From Polaribacter reichenbachii (GTDB taxonomy: Bacteria > Bacteroidota > Bacteroidia > Flavobacteriales > Flavobacteriaceae), in contig NZ_CP019419.1 in assembly GCF_001975665.1 (NCBI RefSeq), forward strand, positions 496,001-560,000: a DNA stretch of 64,000 nucleotides, given 5' to 3'. The notes under the pieces are model-generated. The model was not told the origin of the DNA and ran no database searches. It saw only the letters and a list, made by a program, of their open reading frames with translations. This document shows, in pieces, positions 52,618 through 61,960 of the stretch. A program made the translations under genes and the position numbers. The first letter of the stretch is position 1. Each line of letters opens with the position of its first letter.

Positions 52618-53878
52618 TATTTTTGCAGGTATCGACTGGATACTAGTTTTTCTATACATTGCGCTAGTTGGTTTTGGATGGGTAAATATTTATGCAGCAT
52701 CTAAAACAGAAGACAATCATCAAATTTTTGATTTTACCACCAAATATGGTAAACAACTTATTTGGATAGGATTAAGTACACCTTTAGTTATTGCAATTCT
52801 TTTTTTTAACTCAAAGTTTTATGAAAAATACGCAAGTATTCTTTATATAATTTCCCTATTCTCTTTAATTCTACTTTTCCCTTTTGGTAAAGAAATTAAC
52901 GGAGCTAAATCTTGGTTTAATTTTGGTTTTATGGGTTTGCAACCATCAGAATTTGCAAAAGCTTGCACAGCACTTGCTGTAGCCAAATTATTGAGTGATA
53001 GACAGTATAATTTTAAGCTAGTTAAAAATCAGATAAAAGCATTTATAATTGTCTTCTTTCCTGCATTTTTAATCTTTTTACAACCAGATGCAGGTTCTGC
53101 AATTATTTATTTATCATTCTTCTTTGTACTTAATAGAGAAGGTTTAACTTTAAATTACATCCTTTTAGGCTCTGGTTTTATCATACTTTTTATTTTAACT
53201 ATTTTCTTCGGATCTAAATGGGTTGTAATAATTTCATTTTTATTAATTACAATACTAGTCGCGTATTTATTCTATAGAGGAGGAAAACGTTTCTTTAGAT
53301 TCAATTGGTTTAAAATAGTAAGTGTTTATGGAATTATTGGAATTTTTATTTTAGGTACAGGTTACATTTATAAAAATCTTTTACCAGCCCATCAAAAAGA
53401 TAGATTCGATATTTTATTAGGTAAAAAAGTAGATAATAAAGGGATTGGCTATAACTCTTATCAATCAGAATTAACAATTAGTTCTGGTGGTTTTAACGGA
53501 AAAGGATTTTTAAAAGGAGATTTAACCCAAGGAGATTTTGTACCAGAACAACACACAGATTACATTTTTAGCACAGTTGGTGAAGAGTGGGGCTTTCTAG
53601 GAAGCAGTTTAGTTATAATTCTTTTTATGCTACTATTGTATAGAATTATTTATTTGGCAGAAACCCATAGTAACAAGTTTGGTAGAATTTATGGCTATGG
53701 GTTAGCTTCTATTCTGTTTTTTCACGTAATAGTTAATATAGGTATGGTTATTGGTCTTTTACCTACTGTTGGTATACCTCTACCCTTTTTTAGTTATGGA
53801 GGTTCTTCTTTATGGGGATTTACTATCTTACTCTTTATCTTTATAAGATTAGATGCTCACAAGAACTACGATTTTTAA
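52598..53878 (+). CDS. rodA: Rod shape-determining protein RodA (SEDS glycosyltransferase)
   Basis: 426 residues from a TTG start inside the end of mrdA. The SEDS family pattern is clear: INGAKSWFNFGFMGLQPSEFAKA, FLQPDAGSAIIYL with the conserved Asp, and the C-terminal GIPLPFFSYGGSSLW. About ten membrane helices. It polymerises glycan strands for lateral wall growth. Last gene of the mre operon, followed by a bidirectional terminator. Confidence 0.96.
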   Translation: MRQERNNIFAGIDWILVFLYIALVGFGWVNIYAASKTEDNHQIFDFTTKYGKQLIWIGLSTPLVIAILFFNSKFYEKYASILYIISLFSLILLFPFGKEINGAKSWFNFGFMGLQPSEFAKACTALAVAKLLSDRQYNFKLVKNQIKAFIIVFFPAFLIFLQPDAGSAIIYLSFFFVLNREGLTLNYILLGSGFIILFILTIFFGSKWVVIISFLLITILVAYLFYRGGKRFFRFNWFKIVSVYGIIGIFILGTGYIYKNLLPAHQKDRFDILLGKKVDNKGIGYNSYQSELTISSGGFNGKGFLKGDLTQGDFVPEQHTDYIFSTVGEEWGFLGSSLVIILFMLLLYRIIYLAETHSNKFGRIYGYGLASILFFHVIVNIGMVIGLLPTVGIPLPFFSYGGSSLWGFTILLFIFIRLDAHKNYDF

Positions 53879-53914
53879 ATAAAAAAAATACTTTTAAAAA
53901 AAATAGGCACAAAA

Positions 53915-53942
53915 AAAACTCTGAATAGAAATTCAGAGTTTT
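53915..53942. terminator. Bidirectional terminator between rodA and rpsT
   Basis: A 12-bp stem AAAACTCTGAAT / ATTCAGAGTTTT (53915-53926 with 53931-53942), loop AGAA, flanked by A and T runs. Confidence 0.9.
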
Positions 53943-53963
53943 TTATTTTTTTAAATTAAAATC

Positions 53964-54215
53964 TTAGATAGCAGCAACGTGCTTCGTTAATTTAGATTTT
54001 AAGTTAGAAGCTTTATTCTTGTGAATAATATTATTCTTAGCTAATTTATCAATCATAGAAATTACACTTCCTAATTTTGATTCAGCTTCTGTTTTATCTT
54101 CAACAGCACGTAAATCTCTAACAGCATTTCTTGTAGTTTTATGCTGATATTTATTACGTAATCTTTTTGATTCGTTACTTCTAATTCTTTTTAATGCTGA
54201 CTTATGATTTGCCAT
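53964..54215 (-). CDS. rpsT: 30S ribosomal protein S20
   Basis: 83 residues with the S20 signature [22 protein letters not shown] near the start, and the C-terminal [18 protein letters not shown]. It is very basic and helical, as expected for a 16S rRNA-binding protein. It lies leftward, just after tRNA-Glu. Confidence 0.97.
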   Translation of the reverse strand: MANHKSALKRIRSNESKRLRNKYQHKTTRNAVRDLRAVEDKTEAESKLGSVISMIDKLAKNNIIHKNKASNLKSKLTKHVAAI

Positions 54216-54248
54216 AATTTTGTATTTTCGTTTTTTTTAAAACTTTTG

Positions 54249-54320
54249 TAGTCCGTACGGGAATCGAACCCGTGTTACCAGGATGAAAACCTGGCGTCCT
54301 AACCCCTAGACGAACGGACC
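54249..54320 (-). tRNA. tRNA-Glu (anticodon UUC)
   Basis: Read on the minus strand it folds into a standard cloverleaf. Acceptor GGTCCGT pairs with ACGGACT, the anticodon stem is CCAGG/CCTGG with loop TTTTCAT (anticodon TTC), and the T arm is ACGGGTTCGATTCCCGT. CCA is not encoded. It lies between proS and rpsT, transcribed leftward. Confidence 0.97.
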
Positions 54321-54415
54321 ATAACAATTAATTATCTCTCAATTGCGGGTGCAAATATACAACCTTTTTTAACTTTTGCAACATTTTTTAAAAAAAATTG
54401 CATTTTTTTTTAAAA

Positions 54416-55891
54416 TTAATATGCCTTAGCAAAAAGTACTCTTTTTGATGATGGATTTCCTGTTAAAACACAAACTCCTTCCTCTTCTATTGCATCATTA
54501 GGTATACATCTAATAGTAGCTTTAGTATATTCTTTTATTCTATCTTCAGTTTCTTCTGTTCCATCCCAATGAGCAGAAACAAAACCTCCTTTTTTAATTG
54601 CTTTTTTAAATTCTTTAAAATCATCAACCACAGTTGTGTATTCTTTTCTATAATCTATTGCTTTTGTAAATAAATTTTCTTGAATCTCCTCTAACAGATT
54701 TTCAATAAAAGAAACAACATCAACTTGAGAAACAATTTGCTTTTCAAAAGTATCTCTTCTAGCTATTTCTAAAGTACCATTTTCTAAATCACGATTACCA
54801 ATAGCAATTCTTACTGGCACACCTTTTAATTCGTATTCTGCAAATTTTGCTCCTGGCCTAAAAGTATCTCTATCATCAAACTTAACAGAAATACCTTTCT
54901 TTCTTAAGTCTTTTACAATTACATTTACTTTTTCTGATATAGCATCCAATTGCTCATCATTCTTATATATAGGAACAATAACAACTTGTATTGGCGCCAA
55001 TTTAGGAGGTAGCACTAAACCATTATCATCTGAATGTGTCATTATTAAACCACCAATTAAACGTGTAGAAACTCCCCAAGAAGTGGCCCAAACGTATTCT
55101 TGCTTACCTTCTTTAGAAGTATATTTCACATCAAAGGCTTTAGCAAAATTCTGGCCTAAAAAATGAGATGTACCTGCTTGTAACGCTTTTCCATCTTGCA
55201 TTAAAGCTTCAATAGTATAAGTATCTTCTGCACCTGCAAAACGTTCACTATCCGATTTTACTCCTTTTACAACAGGCATTGCCATAAAATTTTCTGCAAA
55301 CTCAGCATAAACATCTTGCATTTGTTTTGCTTCTGTAATTGCTTCAGTTCTTGTTGCGTGTGCAGTATGACCTTCTTGCCATAAAAATTCTGCGGTTCTT
55401 AAAAACAATCGAGTTCTCATTTCCCATCGAACAACATTAGCCCATTGATTAATTAAAAGCGGTAAATCTCTATAAGATTGAATCCATCCTTTATAAGTAT
55501 TCCAAATAATTGCTTCTGATGTTGGTCTAACTACTAACTCTTCTTCTAATTTAGCTTCTGGGTCTACTCTTAACTTACCTTCATTATCAGGATCGTTTTG
55601 TAAACGATAATGCGTAACTACAGCACATTCCTTAGCAAAACCTTCTGCATTTTTTTCTTCGGCTTCAAATAAACTTTTAGGAACAAATAATGGAAAATAG
55701 GCATTCTCATGACCCGTTTCTTTAAACATTCTATCTAGTTCTGCTTGCATTTTTTCCCAAATAGCAAAACCATAAGGTTTAATTACCATACAACCTCTTA
55801 CTGCAGAATTTTCTGCTAAATCAGCTTTAACCACTAATTCATTATACCATTTAGAATAATCTTCTGTTCTTTTCGTTAACTTCTTACTCAT
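54416..55891 (-). CDS. proS: Proline--tRNA ligase
   Basis: A 491-residue class II synthetase of the shorter, archaeal/eukaryote-like ProS type without the editing insertion. Motifs: [52 protein letters not shown] and an anticodon-binding domain from about 290 ([14 protein letters not shown]). It charges tRNA-Pro. The ending VLFAKAY is typical of this type. It precedes tRNA-Glu and rpsT on the same strand. Confidence 0.97.
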   Translation of the reverse strand: MSKKLTKRTEDYSKWYNELVVKADLAENSAVRGCMVIKPYGFAIWEKMQAELDRMFKETGHENAYFPLFVPKSLFEAEEKNAEGFAKECAVVTHYRLQNDPDNEGKLRVDPEAKLEEELVVRPTSEAIIWNTYKGWIQSYRDLPLLINQWANVVRWEMRTRLFLRTAEFLWQEGHTAHATRTEAITEAKQMQDVYAEFAENFMAMPVVKGVKSDSERFAGAEDTYTIEALMQDGKALQAGTSHFLGQNFAKAFDVKYTSKEGKQEYVWATSWGVSTRLIGGLIMTHSDDNGLVLPPKLAPIQVVIVPIYKNDEQLDAISEKVNVIVKDLRKKGISVKFDDRDTFRPGAKFAEYELKGVPVRIAIGNRDLENGTLEIARRDTFEKQIVSQVDVVSFIENLLEEIQENLFTKAIDYRKEYTTVVDDFKEFKKAIKKGGFVSAHWDGTEETEDRIKEYTKATIRCIPNDAIEEEGVCVLTGNPSSKRVLFAKAY

Positions 55892-56041
55892 AATTTAATC
55901 TTTGGCACAAATATTGTTATCTTTATAGTGAAATTTTTGTTAAATATATCTTTTTTACAAAACTGATACAAAACTACTATAATTTATAGGTTTTTAAAGC
56001 AAAAATTCATTAATATAGATACTCTAAAAAAATAAAATATT

Positions 56042-57136
56042 ATGAAACTACATTATAAGAACTTAAAGCTAAACCAACTGGTATTATTTGTAACAGCTAA
56101 TGTTTTGTTAGTTTCTTGCGGAACGTACCAAAGCGTTTACAACGATGATGGTATTTATGGGGATGCTTCACAAACCAGAGAACAAGAGCAAAAAGTAATT
56201 GTGGTTAATGAAGACGACTACCAAGATTATGAAGATAATTACTTTACCAAAAGTTTAAACAATTTACAAACTATAGAAAATAATGAAATATTTACAGATG
56301 TTGATGATTATAATTCTGAAGATGTTTATGTAGATGATGAAACTATAGATGAGACTTTAAATTATGATGCTAGCCAACCTTGGGGTTATGAAGATAATGA
56401 TGTTGTTGTTAGTGTAAATCTAATATCAGATCCTTATTGGTATGGTTATAATCCTTGGGTATTTAATAGCTGGAATTATTATGGAGACCCTTATTGGAAT
56501 AATCGTTTTTGGGGATACAGAAATTGGAGATATAACCCTTATTGGCATCCTTATCATAATAATTGGGGTGTTTATGGCGGTTTTTACACCAACTTTTATA
56601 ACAATCGTTTTTGGCCTAATAACAGAAATTATAGGAATTACAGAAACTATAATTATGGTAGAAGAACAGCTTACAATAATACTTATAGCAGAAGAAATAA
56701 TATAAATTCTAATAACAGAATTAGCACGAGTAAAAGAAATACAACCACCACAAGTAGAAGATCTACAAGTACAACGAGTAGAAATAGAATTGCAACTTCT
56801 CCTACAAGAAACTCTTCTACAACAAGAAGAAGCACAACCACTAGACGTAGTACTAGCCCAACAAGAAGTGCAACAACAACTAGAAGAAGCACTACATCTA
56901 GAAATGGTAATACAAGTACTAGAAGATCATCTTCTGCATCAAGTAGAAATAGCAGAAGTTACACACCTTCTAGAAATTCATCATCTAGCAGTAGAGCAAG
57001 AACTTCTACTAGCAGAAGTTCTTCTAGATCATCTTCTTCTACAAGAAGTAGTAGCAGTAGCAGCAGATCTTCTTCATCTTCATCTAGAAGTTCTAGTAGT
57101 TCAAGCAGAAGTTCTTCTTCTAGAAGAGGTAATTAA
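56042..57136 (+). CDS. Lipoprotein with aromatic and Arg/Ser-rich repeat tail
   Basis: 364 residues. A lipobox ends at Cys 26 (VLLVSC). An acidic stretch (about 50-120), rich in Asp, Glu and Tyr, is followed by a Trp/Tyr/Asn-rich segment (about 131-206) and then an Arg/Ser/Thr-rich tail (about 215-364) of RS and RT repeats that become almost pure Ser-Arg. It should be an exported, disordered protein with opposite charges at each end. Proteins like this in Flavobacteriia are sometimes misnamed vitellogenin. Function unknown. It precedes the OmpP1/FadL porin by 32 bp and may be co-transcribed. Confidence 0.75.
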   Translation: MKLHYKNLKLNQLVLFVTANVLLVSCGTYQSVYNDDGIYGDASQTREQEQKVIVVNEDDYQDYEDNYFTKSLNNLQTIENNEIFTDVDDYNSEDVYVDDETIDETLNYDASQPWGYEDNDVVVSVNLISDPYWYGYNPWVFNSWNYYGDPYWNNRFWGYRNWRYNPYWHPYHNNWGVYGGFYTNFYNNRFWPNNRNYRNYRNYNYGRRTAYNNTYSRRNNINSNNRISTSKRNTTTTSRRSTSTTSRNRIATSPTRNSSTTRRSTTTRRSTSPTRSATTTRRSTTSRNGNTSTRRSSSASSRNSRSYTPSRNSSSSSRARTSTSRSSSRSSSSTRSSSSSSRSSSSSSRSSSSSSRSSSSRRGN

Positions 57137-57168
57137 ATAAAATTCTTTAGAAAAAAATTCAAAACAGT

Positions 57169-58557
57169 ATGAAACGATTTTTTACAATAGCGACTTTGTT
57201 CGCAGTAACTTTTACGTCTTTTTCGCAATCCTTAGGCTATCAAGATTTAGGACTTTTATTCTCTCAAGACGATAATAACGGAACTGCTCGTTTTACAGCA
57301 ATGAGTGGTGCTTTTGGAGCATTAGGTGGAGATATTTCATCAATAAATATAAATCCTGCAGGTTTATCTGTCTTTAATAACAGTCTATTAACAGGTACTT
57401 TAAACTCTAGAAGCTCAGATATTAATGCCAATTATTATGGCAACTCTACAACAACACAAAATGAATTTATTAATTTATCGCAAGTTGGTGCTGTATTAGT
57501 TTTTGATAGTGCTTACAAAAGTGATTGGACAAAATTTGCAATAGGTTTTAACTACAGAATTACAAAAGATTTTAATGATAACTTTATTGCAACAGGTAAT
57601 AGTGACGTAACTACATTCAGCGAATTTCCTTTAGATAATAATGATCCTGCTTTTAATTATAATATTGCAGATGGGCAAAGCTTCGATAATCGTTACACAG
57701 GTGAATTAAGTGAATTTTCTGTTGGTTTTTCATCAGTTCATCAAAATAAATTACACGTAGGTTTAGGTCTTAATTTTTATGATTTAAATTTTAGTCAGCA
57801 ATCAGATTTAACTGAATTGAATAGCGATGCAGATGGTAACGAATTAGACGCTTTTCTATATCAAGAAAACTTTTCTACAGGAACAGGTTTCTCTGCAAAT
57901 GTAGGTTTTATTTATAAAGCAAATCAAAGTTTTAGATTTGGTTTATCTTACCAAACACCTACTTGGTTTACAGAAATTATCGAAGAAACTAATATTGTTG
58001 ATAATGATGGTTATTTTGGTGATACAGAGATTGTGGTTAGAAATGATAATGATAATGCAGTTTACAGAAACACAGACTTTGGTGGTTTTCCAAGCCAAAA
58101 TTTTATTTACAGACTAAAAACACCAAGTAAATTAACAGCAAGTGGCGCACTAATTTTTGGTAAAAAAGGGCTATTAAGTTTCGATTACACCAATAAGAAC
58201 TTTAAAAACATTAGGCTTTCAGGAGCTGATTTTTCACCAGAAAATCAAGATTTTCAAGACAATTATAAAAACACTCACAACTTTAATATTGGTACAGAAT
58301 GGCGTTTTGATAGATTTAGTTTAAGAGGTGGTTATAAATTTGAGCAAAGTCCAGATATAGCTGCTTTAGAATCTGATGATTTAAAAGGGTATTCTTTAGG
58401 TGGTGGTTATAATTTTGGGAATTTTAAAATAGATTTTGCATACAGTGATAGTAATAGAACTGCAGCCTATAATTTCTATTCTGGTTTTGATGTAAATGCC
58501 GCAGATTTAACTTTAGATAATAGAGTTTTTACAGCAACAGTTTCATTAAGCTTGTAG
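57169..58557 (+). CDS. OmpP1/FadL family outer-membrane transporter
   Basis: 462 residues with a signal peptide (about 1-20). The N-terminal hatch region shows ARFTAMSGAFGALGGDISSININPAGLSVF, a FadL/OmpP1 hallmark, followed by a barrel of amphipathic strands ending in Leu. Members import hydrophobic compounds such as fatty acids or aromatic hydrocarbons. Strand pattern and length fit. Ends before a hairpin terminator. Confidence 0.9.
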   Translation: MKRFFTIATLFAVTFTSFSQSLGYQDLGLLFSQDDNNGTARFTAMSGAFGALGGDISSININPAGLSVFNNSLLTGTLNSRSSDINANYYGNSTTTQNEFINLSQVGAVLVFDSAYKSDWTKFAIGFNYRITKDFNDNFIATGNSDVTTFSEFPLDNNDPAFNYNIADGQSFDNRYTGELSEFSVGFSSVHQNKLHVGLGLNFYDLNFSQQSDLTELNSDADGNELDAFLYQENFSTGTGFSANVGFIYKANQSFRFGLSYQTPTWFTEIIEETNIVDNDGYFGDTEIVVRNDNDNAVYRNTDFGGFPSQNFIYRLKTPSKLTASGALIFGKKGLLSFDYTNKNFKNIRLSGADFSPENQDFQDNYKNTHNFNIGTEWRFDRFSLRGGYKFEQSPDIAALESDDLKGYSLGGGYNFGNFKIDFAYSDSNRTAAYNFYSGFDVNAADLTLDNRVFTATVSLSL

Positions 58558-58575
58558 TAACAAAAGACATTTTTA

Positions 58576-58614
58576 AAAAAGACCTTATAATTCTAAAACA
58601 TACAAGGTCTTTTT
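58576..58614 (+). terminator. Terminator after the OmpP1/FadL gene
   Basis: An 11-bp stem AAAAAGACCTT / AAGGTCTTTTT (58576-58586 with 58604-58614) and a 17-base loop. Confidence 0.85.
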
Positions 58615-58616
58615 TA

Positions 58617-58645
58617 TTGCATTTCAGTTTTTTGCCGTAATTTTG
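58617..58645 (+). promoter_or_regulatory. Promoter of nfu-ubiE-porT
   Basis: TTG (58617-58619), an 18-bp spacer and TAATTTTG (58638-58645). The -7 box ends 12 bp before the ATG at 58658, giving a very short leader. Confidence 0.65.
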
Positions 58646-58657
58646 CGACTTACAATT

Positions 58658-59572
58658 ATGATTATGCAAGAGACAAAAATTACCATACAAGAAACTACGA
58701 ATAACACCATATTAAAATTTAATAGTACCAAAATTTTAATAAACGGAGGTAGTTATGAATTTTCTAATATAGACGAAGCTAAAAACTCACCTTTAGCACA
58801 ACAATTATTCTACTTACCCTTTGTAAAAAAGATATTTATCACAGCCAATTTTATAGCAATACAACGTTTTGATATTGTAGAATGGATTGATGTACAAGAT
58901 GAAGTTGCAGAACAAATTGAAGCTTATATTGCAGACGGAAATGTGGTTGTTAATGAACAAACCTCATCAACCAAAAAAGAAGCAATAGAAGTTTATGCAG
59001 AAGTTACACCAAACCCTGCAGTAATGAAATTTGGCACAAACAAATCATTGACTCAAACTGATGTTGAATTTAAAAATATAGAAGAAGCAAGTAAATCATC
59101 ACCTTTAGCGCAAGCTATTTTCAATTTTCCTTTTGTAAAAGAAGTTTTTATTTCTGATAATTATATTTCAGTTACTAAATATGATATGGTAGAATGGAAT
59201 GAGGTATTTGCAGAAGTAAGAAGCTTTATCCGTGAGTATTTAGTTGATGGTAAAACGATAATTAAAGAATTACCAAATCAAACATTAACAGAAACAAAAG
59301 CAGAAAATTCGGCTCCAAAAGTAGCATTAGAAGGTATACCGGCACAAATTGCAGATATTTTAGAGGAATACATTAAACCTGCTGTTGCTGGTGATGGAGG
59401 AAATATTGCTTTTCGTTCTTATGATGAGCAAAACAAAGTGGTTAGTGTAATTTTACAAGGCGCTTGTAGTGGTTGCCCATCTTCTACTGCAACTTTAAAA
59501 AACGGAATTGAAACTTTGTTAAAAGAAATGTTACCTAATCAAATTAACGAAGTTGTAGCTATTAACGGATAA
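58658..59572 (+). CDS. NifU-like iron-sulfur scaffold with duplicated Nfu_N domain
   Basis: 304 residues if the ATG at 58658 is used; the next at 58664 is equally possible, and the in-frame start at 58643 lies within the promoter. Two tandem Nfu_N domains are seen (about 12-95 and 125-210), each with the SPLAQ-x5-FPFVKxxFI pattern. The C-terminal NifU domain (about 230-304) has the cluster-binding CSGCPSS. It probably carries Fe-S clusters to target proteins. Followed by ubiE after 2 bp. Confidence 0.88.
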   Translation: MIMQETKITIQETTNNTILKFNSTKILINGGSYEFSNIDEAKNSPLAQQLFYLPFVKKIFITANFIAIQRFDIVEWIDVQDEVAEQIEAYIADGNVVVNEQTSSTKKEAIEVYAEVTPNPAVMKFGTNKSLTQTDVEFKNIEEASKSSPLAQAIFNFPFVKEVFISDNYISVTKYDMVEWNEVFAEVRSFIREYLVDGKTIIKELPNQTLTETKAENSAPKVALEGIPAQIADILEEYIKPAVAGDGGNIAFRSYDEQNKVVSVILQGACSGCPSSTATLKNGIETLLKEMLPNQINEVVAING

Positions 59573-59574
59573 GA

Positions 59575-60306
59575 ATGTCAGCAGAAAAAATAAATCCATA
59601 CAAAGATTCTAAACTAGGCAAAAAAGAACAAGTTGCCCAAATGTTTGATAATATTTCTGAAAATTACGATGGTTTAAACAGAGTAATTTCTTTAGGAATA
59701 GATGTAAAATGGCGTAAAAAAGTTGTAGAAATTGTTGGTAAAAACAATCCAAAACAGATTTTAGATATTGCTACAGGTACAGGAGATTTAGCTTTAATGA
59801 TGGCAGACTTAAATCCTTATAGAATTGTTGGTTTAGATATTTCTGCAGGTATGTTAGAGGTTGGTAAACAAAAAATTGCCAAAGCGAATTTATCTGATAA
59901 AATAGAAATGATGGTTGGCGATTCTGAAGCTATGCCATTTGATGATAATACTTTCGATGCTATTACAGTTTCTTTTGGTGTGCGTAATTTTGCAAACTTA
60001 AATAAAGGGTTAAAAGAAATTGCACGTGTTTTAAAACCAACAGGAGTTTTAGTTATTTTAGAAACGTCTAACCCAGTTAAATTTCCTTTTAAACAAGGTT
60101 ATAAATTATACACAAATCTATTTTTACCAGTTGTTGGTAAATTGTTTTCTAAAGATAAAGTTGCTTATTCTTATTTATCAGAATCTGCAAATTCTTTTCC
60201 TTTTGGTGAAGCTTTCAACAATATTTTACGAAAAAATGGGTTTACACATACAAAAGATACACCAGTAACTTTTGGAGTTGCCACAATTTATACTGCAAGC
60301 AAATAA
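59575..60306 (+). CDS. ubiE: Demethylmenaquinone methyltransferase
   Basis: A 243-residue SAM methyltransferase of the UbiE/MenG family. The family start ([20 protein letters not shown]), SAM motif I ([15 protein letters not shown]) and [26 protein letters not shown] are intact. It makes menaquinone, the quinone used by Bacteroidetes, from demethylmenaquinone. The gene is 2 bp after nfu and 2 bp before porT. Confidence 0.95.
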   Translation: MSAEKINPYKDSKLGKKEQVAQMFDNISENYDGLNRVISLGIDVKWRKKVVEIVGKNNPKQILDIATGTGDLALMMADLNPYRIVGLDISAGMLEVGKQKIAKANLSDKIEMMVGDSEAMPFDDNTFDAITVSFGVRNFANLNKGLKEIARVLKPTGVLVILETSNPVKFPFKQGYKLYTNLFLPVVGKLFSKDKVAYSYLSESANSFPFGEAFNNILRKNGFTHTKDTPVTFGVATIYTASK

Positions 60307-60308
60307 AA

Positions 60309-61016
60309 ATGATTAAAAAAATTATTCTTTTTAGCGTTTTTCTGATGATCTCAGCAACATTTTTTGCACAAAGAGAGCGTGTAGAAAACTTACCAACTTT
60401 CGATAAACGAAAAATACATTATGGTTTTTATTTAGGAATGAATCAAAATGATTTTAAACTAAATTTAAGAAATAGCGATGTTTTTGATGCAGACATTACT
60501 GTAGAACCAACTTATGGTTTTAACGTAGGTTTAATTGCAGAATTACGCTTGCATAAAAATTTAAGTATACGTTTAGAGCCAGGTTTGGTAAGTAATTCTA
60601 AGAATATAATTTTTAAACATTTAAACTCTACAGGTAACCCACAAGATAGTATTAGAGAAATTGGCTCTACATATTTACATTTTCCAGTGGTTTTTAAATT
60701 TAGTACAGACAGGTACAAAAACATTCGTCCTTATTTATTGGCTGGTGTTTCTTACGATCATAATTTTTCTAGTAACGAAGCCAATCAAGATGATAATTCA
60801 TCTGGACAGTTTAGAATGACAACTAGTAATTTTATGTATGAAGCAGGAATTGGGATTGATATTTACCTATCGTACTTTAAATTTTCACCTTCTATTCGTG
60901 GAGTTTTCGCTATCAACAATGAAATAAAATACGATGATGACCCTAACAGTAATTGGACAGCTCCTATAAATTTTATGGGAACTCGTGGTATTTTCTTGAA
61001 TTTTGCTTTTGAATAA
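60309..61016 (+). CDS. porT: PorT-like outer-membrane beta-barrel protein
   Basis: 235 residues with a signal peptide (about 1-20). It is a small barrel-type protein: KRKIHYGFYLGMNQNDFKL, IRLEPGLVSNSKNI, YLHFPVVFKFSTDRYKNIRPYLLAGVSYDHN. The pattern and the ubiE-porT gene order match PorT (SprT), a protein needed for type IX secretion. GldKLMN, the T9SS core, is encoded 30 kb away in this window. Confidence 0.85.
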   Translation: MIKKIILFSVFLMISATFFAQRERVENLPTFDKRKIHYGFYLGMNQNDFKLNLRNSDVFDADITVEPTYGFNVGLIAELRLHKNLSIRLEPGLVSNSKNIIFKHLNSTGNPQDSIREIGSTYLHFPVVFKFSTDRYKNIRPYLLAGVSYDHNFSSNEANQDDNSSGQFRMTTSNFMYEAGIGIDIYLSYFKFSPSIRGVFAINNEIKYDDDPNSNWTAPINFMGTRGIFLNFAFE

Positions 61017-61124
61017 TTATTAGTTTTTACACAGAAGTTTTTATGTTTATTAGTGATAATAAATTATTAAAAATTCAATTTGATTTATTTTGATAAAATC
61101 TCACTGAAATTTATACACTAAAAA

Positions 61125-61154
61125 TTGCTACTGATTACTGCTAACTGAAAAACT
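61125..61154. repeat. Short-period ACTG/CTAA repeat half-element
   Basis: Between porT and the methyltransferase is a run of near-repeats GCTACTGATTACTGCTAACTG with CTGAGTACTAAAC after it. Words repeat every 7-8 bp, as in the other short-period elements. A pairing left arm is not obvious. Confidence 0.4.
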
Positions 61155-61159
61155 GAGTA

Positions 61160-61891
61160 CTAAACATTTCTCTTAAATTCACTTAACAAAATAGCAGTTG
61201 CAGTTGCCACATTTAAGCTTTCAGTTTCTTGAGTTTCTCCAAATCTAGGTATTGATATTTTATTATTTATCAACTTTTTAATTGCATCAGATACTCCATT
61301 TGCCTCATTACCCATAATTAAAATAGCTTCTTTTGGCAATTCAGATTTGTATACATTTTCACCATCCATATCAGCAATAAATGATGGCAAATTGATTTCT
61401 TTTAAATAGTTTTCTAAATCTAAATATTTAATAGAAATTCTTGTTAAAGATCCCATACTTGCTTGCACAACTTTCTGATTGTAACAATCTACAGTTTCTT
61501 TAGAGCAGATTAATTGTGTTACCCCAAACCAATCACACAAACGAATAATTGTTCCTAAATTACCAGGGTCATTTACTTTATCTAAAGCAATCGTTAATCC
61601 ATTTTTTTGAAGCGATTTTTCATCAGGAATCTTAAATAAACCTAAAACTTTATTCGGAGATTTTAAATTGCTGATTTTTTGCAATTCAACATCAGAAATT
61701 CTAATAATTTTATCCGAAGAAATTGTAGTTTCAAAATCATCGGTAGCAAATAAAAGATCAACCTCAAAAGAAGAGTTTAATAGTTCTTTAACAACTTTAA
61801 CACCTTCTGCAATAAACAAATTGTATTTTTGTCGATACTTTTTTTGAGATAAACTTGTTATAGTTTTAAGTTGATTTTTTGAGATGCTCAT
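61160..61891 (-). CDS. TrmH/SpoU family RNA methyltransferase
   Basis: 243 residues. An N-terminal substrate-binding region (KYRQKYNLFIAEGVKVVKELL) precedes a SPOUT knot domain with motifs GLTIALDKVNDPGNLGTIIR, ILIMGNEANGVSD and ESLNVATATAILLSEF. It adds a 2'-O-methyl to rRNA or tRNA; the exact target cannot be read. Divergent from the TamL gene by 69 bp. Confidence 0.93.
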   Translation of the reverse strand: MSISKNQLKTITSLSQKKYRQKYNLFIAEGVKVVKELLNSSFEVDLLFATDDFETTISSDKIIRISDVELQKISNLKSPNKVLGLFKIPDEKSLQKNGLTIALDKVNDPGNLGTIIRLCDWFGVTQLICSKETVDCYNQKVVQASMGSLTRISIKYLDLENYLKEINLPSFIADMDGENVYKSELPKEAILIMGNEANGVSDAIKKLINNKISIPRFGETQETESLNVATATAILLSEFKRNV

Positions 61892-61960
61892 TAATTTGTT
61901 CTAAATAGAAATATAACGTTGAAAAATACTATTTTTGATATTCTTTGGACTGCTAAAATA

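Noticed and set aside
56790..57140. 116-codon ORF within the RS-rich gene
   Set aside because: A frame-shifted reading of the repeat tail, with Leu/Glu/Val-only composition and no start context.
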